From contig DNWZ01000145.1 in assembly GCA_003506095.1 (NCBI GenBank), forward strand, positions 1 through 7,208: a DNA stretch of 7,208 nt. The letters run 5' to 3'. Position 1 is the first letter of the stretch, and each line of letters begins with the position of its first letter. Below, in pieces: positions 6,280-7,208 of the stretch. This DNA comes from Planctomycetaceae bacterium (GTDB lineage: Bacteria > Planctomycetota > Planctomycetia > Pirellulales > Pirellulaceae). The translations under genes were made by a program, and so were the position numbers. The notes beneath the pieces are model-generated. The model was not told the DNA's origin, searched no databases, and saw only the letters and a list, made by a program, of their open reading frames with translations.

Positions 6280-7073
6280 CGGCGGGACCGATTTTCATCT
6301 ATTCGGTAGAACGCTCGCGGTTAGACTATCTTGACCTCGAGAGCGCCTGATCTGCTGAAAATGATTGTTCCGCGTGCGATCGCAGTGAGCAAAACAACAA
6401 GATGTCAACTTTTCGTACGTCGAATTGCAAATTTAGGGAAAGCAAGATTGGGCAGTGCTTTGAGACCAATCGACACGGATTTTAGGCAATCAGCGACGTA
6501 TTGCTTAAACCATCGGTGAGACGATTTAGGGGTCTTCGTTGTTGTGCACTTGCGGCGGCAAAGCGCCTCCCACTCAAACGACAAGTCGAATCAAGGGCGT
6601 CTGTGGCAGCAGTCCTATTTGCGTAGTTGCTGAATCAAAATACGTACTTCACCTTCAATAGCTCTTGTTCTACATAAAGGACGGTACGAATCATTTTACG
6701 CCGTACGCCTCGTCATTCGACAACCTCAGGCGGATCGCCGAGCAACGCGCGGCACAATAATGTCACCACACCGAAATTTTGTTAACGGGGAGGTTTGCAC
6801 GTCTTTAGGTGCCATGGAGTAATTCCTAAATGGCTCCTCCGCTCATTGCGCCTTGCTTACATGACGGCCGCCCCCCAAGAGTAGTGCTCCTGCATATCCT
6901 GATCGAGCGAGAAAATAGACCAAGGGCGTTAATTATTGCTTTAACGATTGGTCAAAATTGGCTTCTTAAGTTGACTGAGCAAGTCCGGGAGGGTGGCAAC
7001 CCGGACCGAGAGAGGCTAAGAGACTGAAAACTTTTTGGGGCGAAGCTGGGTCTAACCGACAGGGAATCGGTGG

Positions 7074-7171
7074 TGGCGGGTGGGGCCTGGCGGGGTCTCA
7101 AGTGTCCGACGCATACTGACCAGTCGCCGCAAAGTCACGTTTTACAAAACGTTATGGCGGGTGGTCTCAAG
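7074..7171 (+). repeat. Short degenerate GC-rich direct repeats
   Basis: TGGCGGGTGG occurs at 7074-7083 and again at 7155-7164. TGGCGGGGTCTCAAG at 7088-7102 is nearly repeated as TGGCGGGTGGTCTCAAG at 7155-7171, differing by a 2-nt insertion. The shared GGTCTCAAG is exact (7094-7102 and 7163-7171). Confidence 0.5.
7137..7152. repeat. 16-bp near-perfect palindrome ACGTTTTACAAAACGT
   Basis: Two 7-bp arms (ACGTTTT and AAAACGT) are perfect reverse complements around a 2-base centre, AC. The tight spacing suits a dimeric DNA-binding protein site better than an RNA hairpin. The owner gene, if any, would be beyond the window's right edge. Confidence 0.4.
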
Positions 7172-7208
7172 CAGGTTTTTGTGTGAGAACCCGGTGGTCG
7201 GCTAGGTT

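Larger units (their letters stand above)
6983..7191. other. Cluster of stem-loops, possible structured RNA or element end
   Basis: Five inverted repeats lie within about 210 bases. GTCCGGG/CCCGGAC (6983-7006) is a perfect 7-bp stem with a 10-nt loop. ACCGA/TCGGT (7055-7071) has a 7-nt loop, and CGAC/GTCG (7107-7126) is short. A perfect 7-bp stem spans 7137-7152. GGTCTCA/TGAGaACC (7163-7191) is 7 bp with one bulged A. No conserved RNA family is recognised, and the structure may continue beyond the window edge. Confidence 0.3.
6246..7208. other. Gene-poor tail: no supported gene in 963 bp
   Basis: No reading frame on either strand shows a recognisable domain, signal peptide or convincing length. 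The longest plus-strand candidates are 62 codons (6331-6519) and 65 codons (6830-7027), neither with family resemblance. The first ~700 bases look unstructured apart from weak dyads. The last ~230 bases are rich in inverted repeats and G-rich repeats. Confidence 0.6.

Noticed and set aside
6331..6519. A 62-codon plus-strand frame after the exporter genes
   Set aside because: No ribosome binding site, domain, signal peptide or plausible neighbour relation; probably random.
7050..7060. GTCTAAC, which fits the RYYYAAC core of integron attC sites
   Set aside because: No matching GTTRRRY partner at suitable distance and no integrase gene in the window.
6830..7186. A 65-codon frame (6830-7027) with GGAG 10 nt upstream, whose frame continues open for 52 codons after the TGA at 7025-7027
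   Set aside because: Neither half resembles a known protein, the second half runs through the inverted repeats, and open runs of this length are expected by chance at this base composition. It could be a decayed gene but nothing supports that.

Overview
The window reads as moderately GC-rich bacterial chromosome. The gene style suggests a Gram-negative-type cell plan and most resembles Planctomycetes (Pirellulaceae / Rhodopirellula-like). The signs are a cysteine-rich small secreted protein, a long HlyD-type adaptor with an unusual Pro/Arg-rich cytoplasmic tail, weak or absent Shine-Dalgarno sequences at several genes, and large gene-poor gaps. This lineage call is inferred from style and memory of related proteins. 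No rRNA or other marker gene is present.

Layout. Positions 1-152 are non-coding upstream DNA with at most a weak promoter. Positions 153-551 encode a 132-residue secreted Cys-rich protein with 13 cysteines. Positions 711-1061 hold a secreted heavy-metal-associated (HMA) domain gene with an intact MCGGC motif, interrupted by an in-frame TGA at 873-875. A tightly packed set of exporter genes follows: a first FtsX/DevC-like ABC permease (1156-2310), a Cys-containing lipoprotein (2333-2857), a HlyD/DevB/MacA-like membrane fusion protein (2854-4431), a MacB/LolD/DevA-like ATPase (4432-5115) and a second, divergent FtsX/DevC-like permease (5112-6245). From the lipoprotein onward the genes overlap by 4 nt (ATGA), abut with 0 nt, and overlap by 4 nt again, so they are very probably one transcript. 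Positions 6246-7208 contain no gene I can support. The last ~230 bases are rich in inverted repeats and short GC-rich direct repeats.

How the genes may work together. One ATPase, two different four-helix permeases and one periplasmic adaptor make a complete inner-membrane export engine of the MacAB/DevBCA/LolCDE superfamily. It combines the two-permease design of LolCDE with the adaptor of MacA/DevB. No outer-membrane TolC-like partner is in the window and would have to come from elsewhere. The three accessory proteins (Cys-rich secreted protein, HMA protein, Cys-cluster lipoprotein) all carry possible thiol metal ligands on the outer face of the cytoplasmic membrane. This suggests, as inference only, an envelope export or repair system linked to soft-metal (for example copper) handling. 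The nonsense codon in the HMA gene means that part may be lost in this strain.
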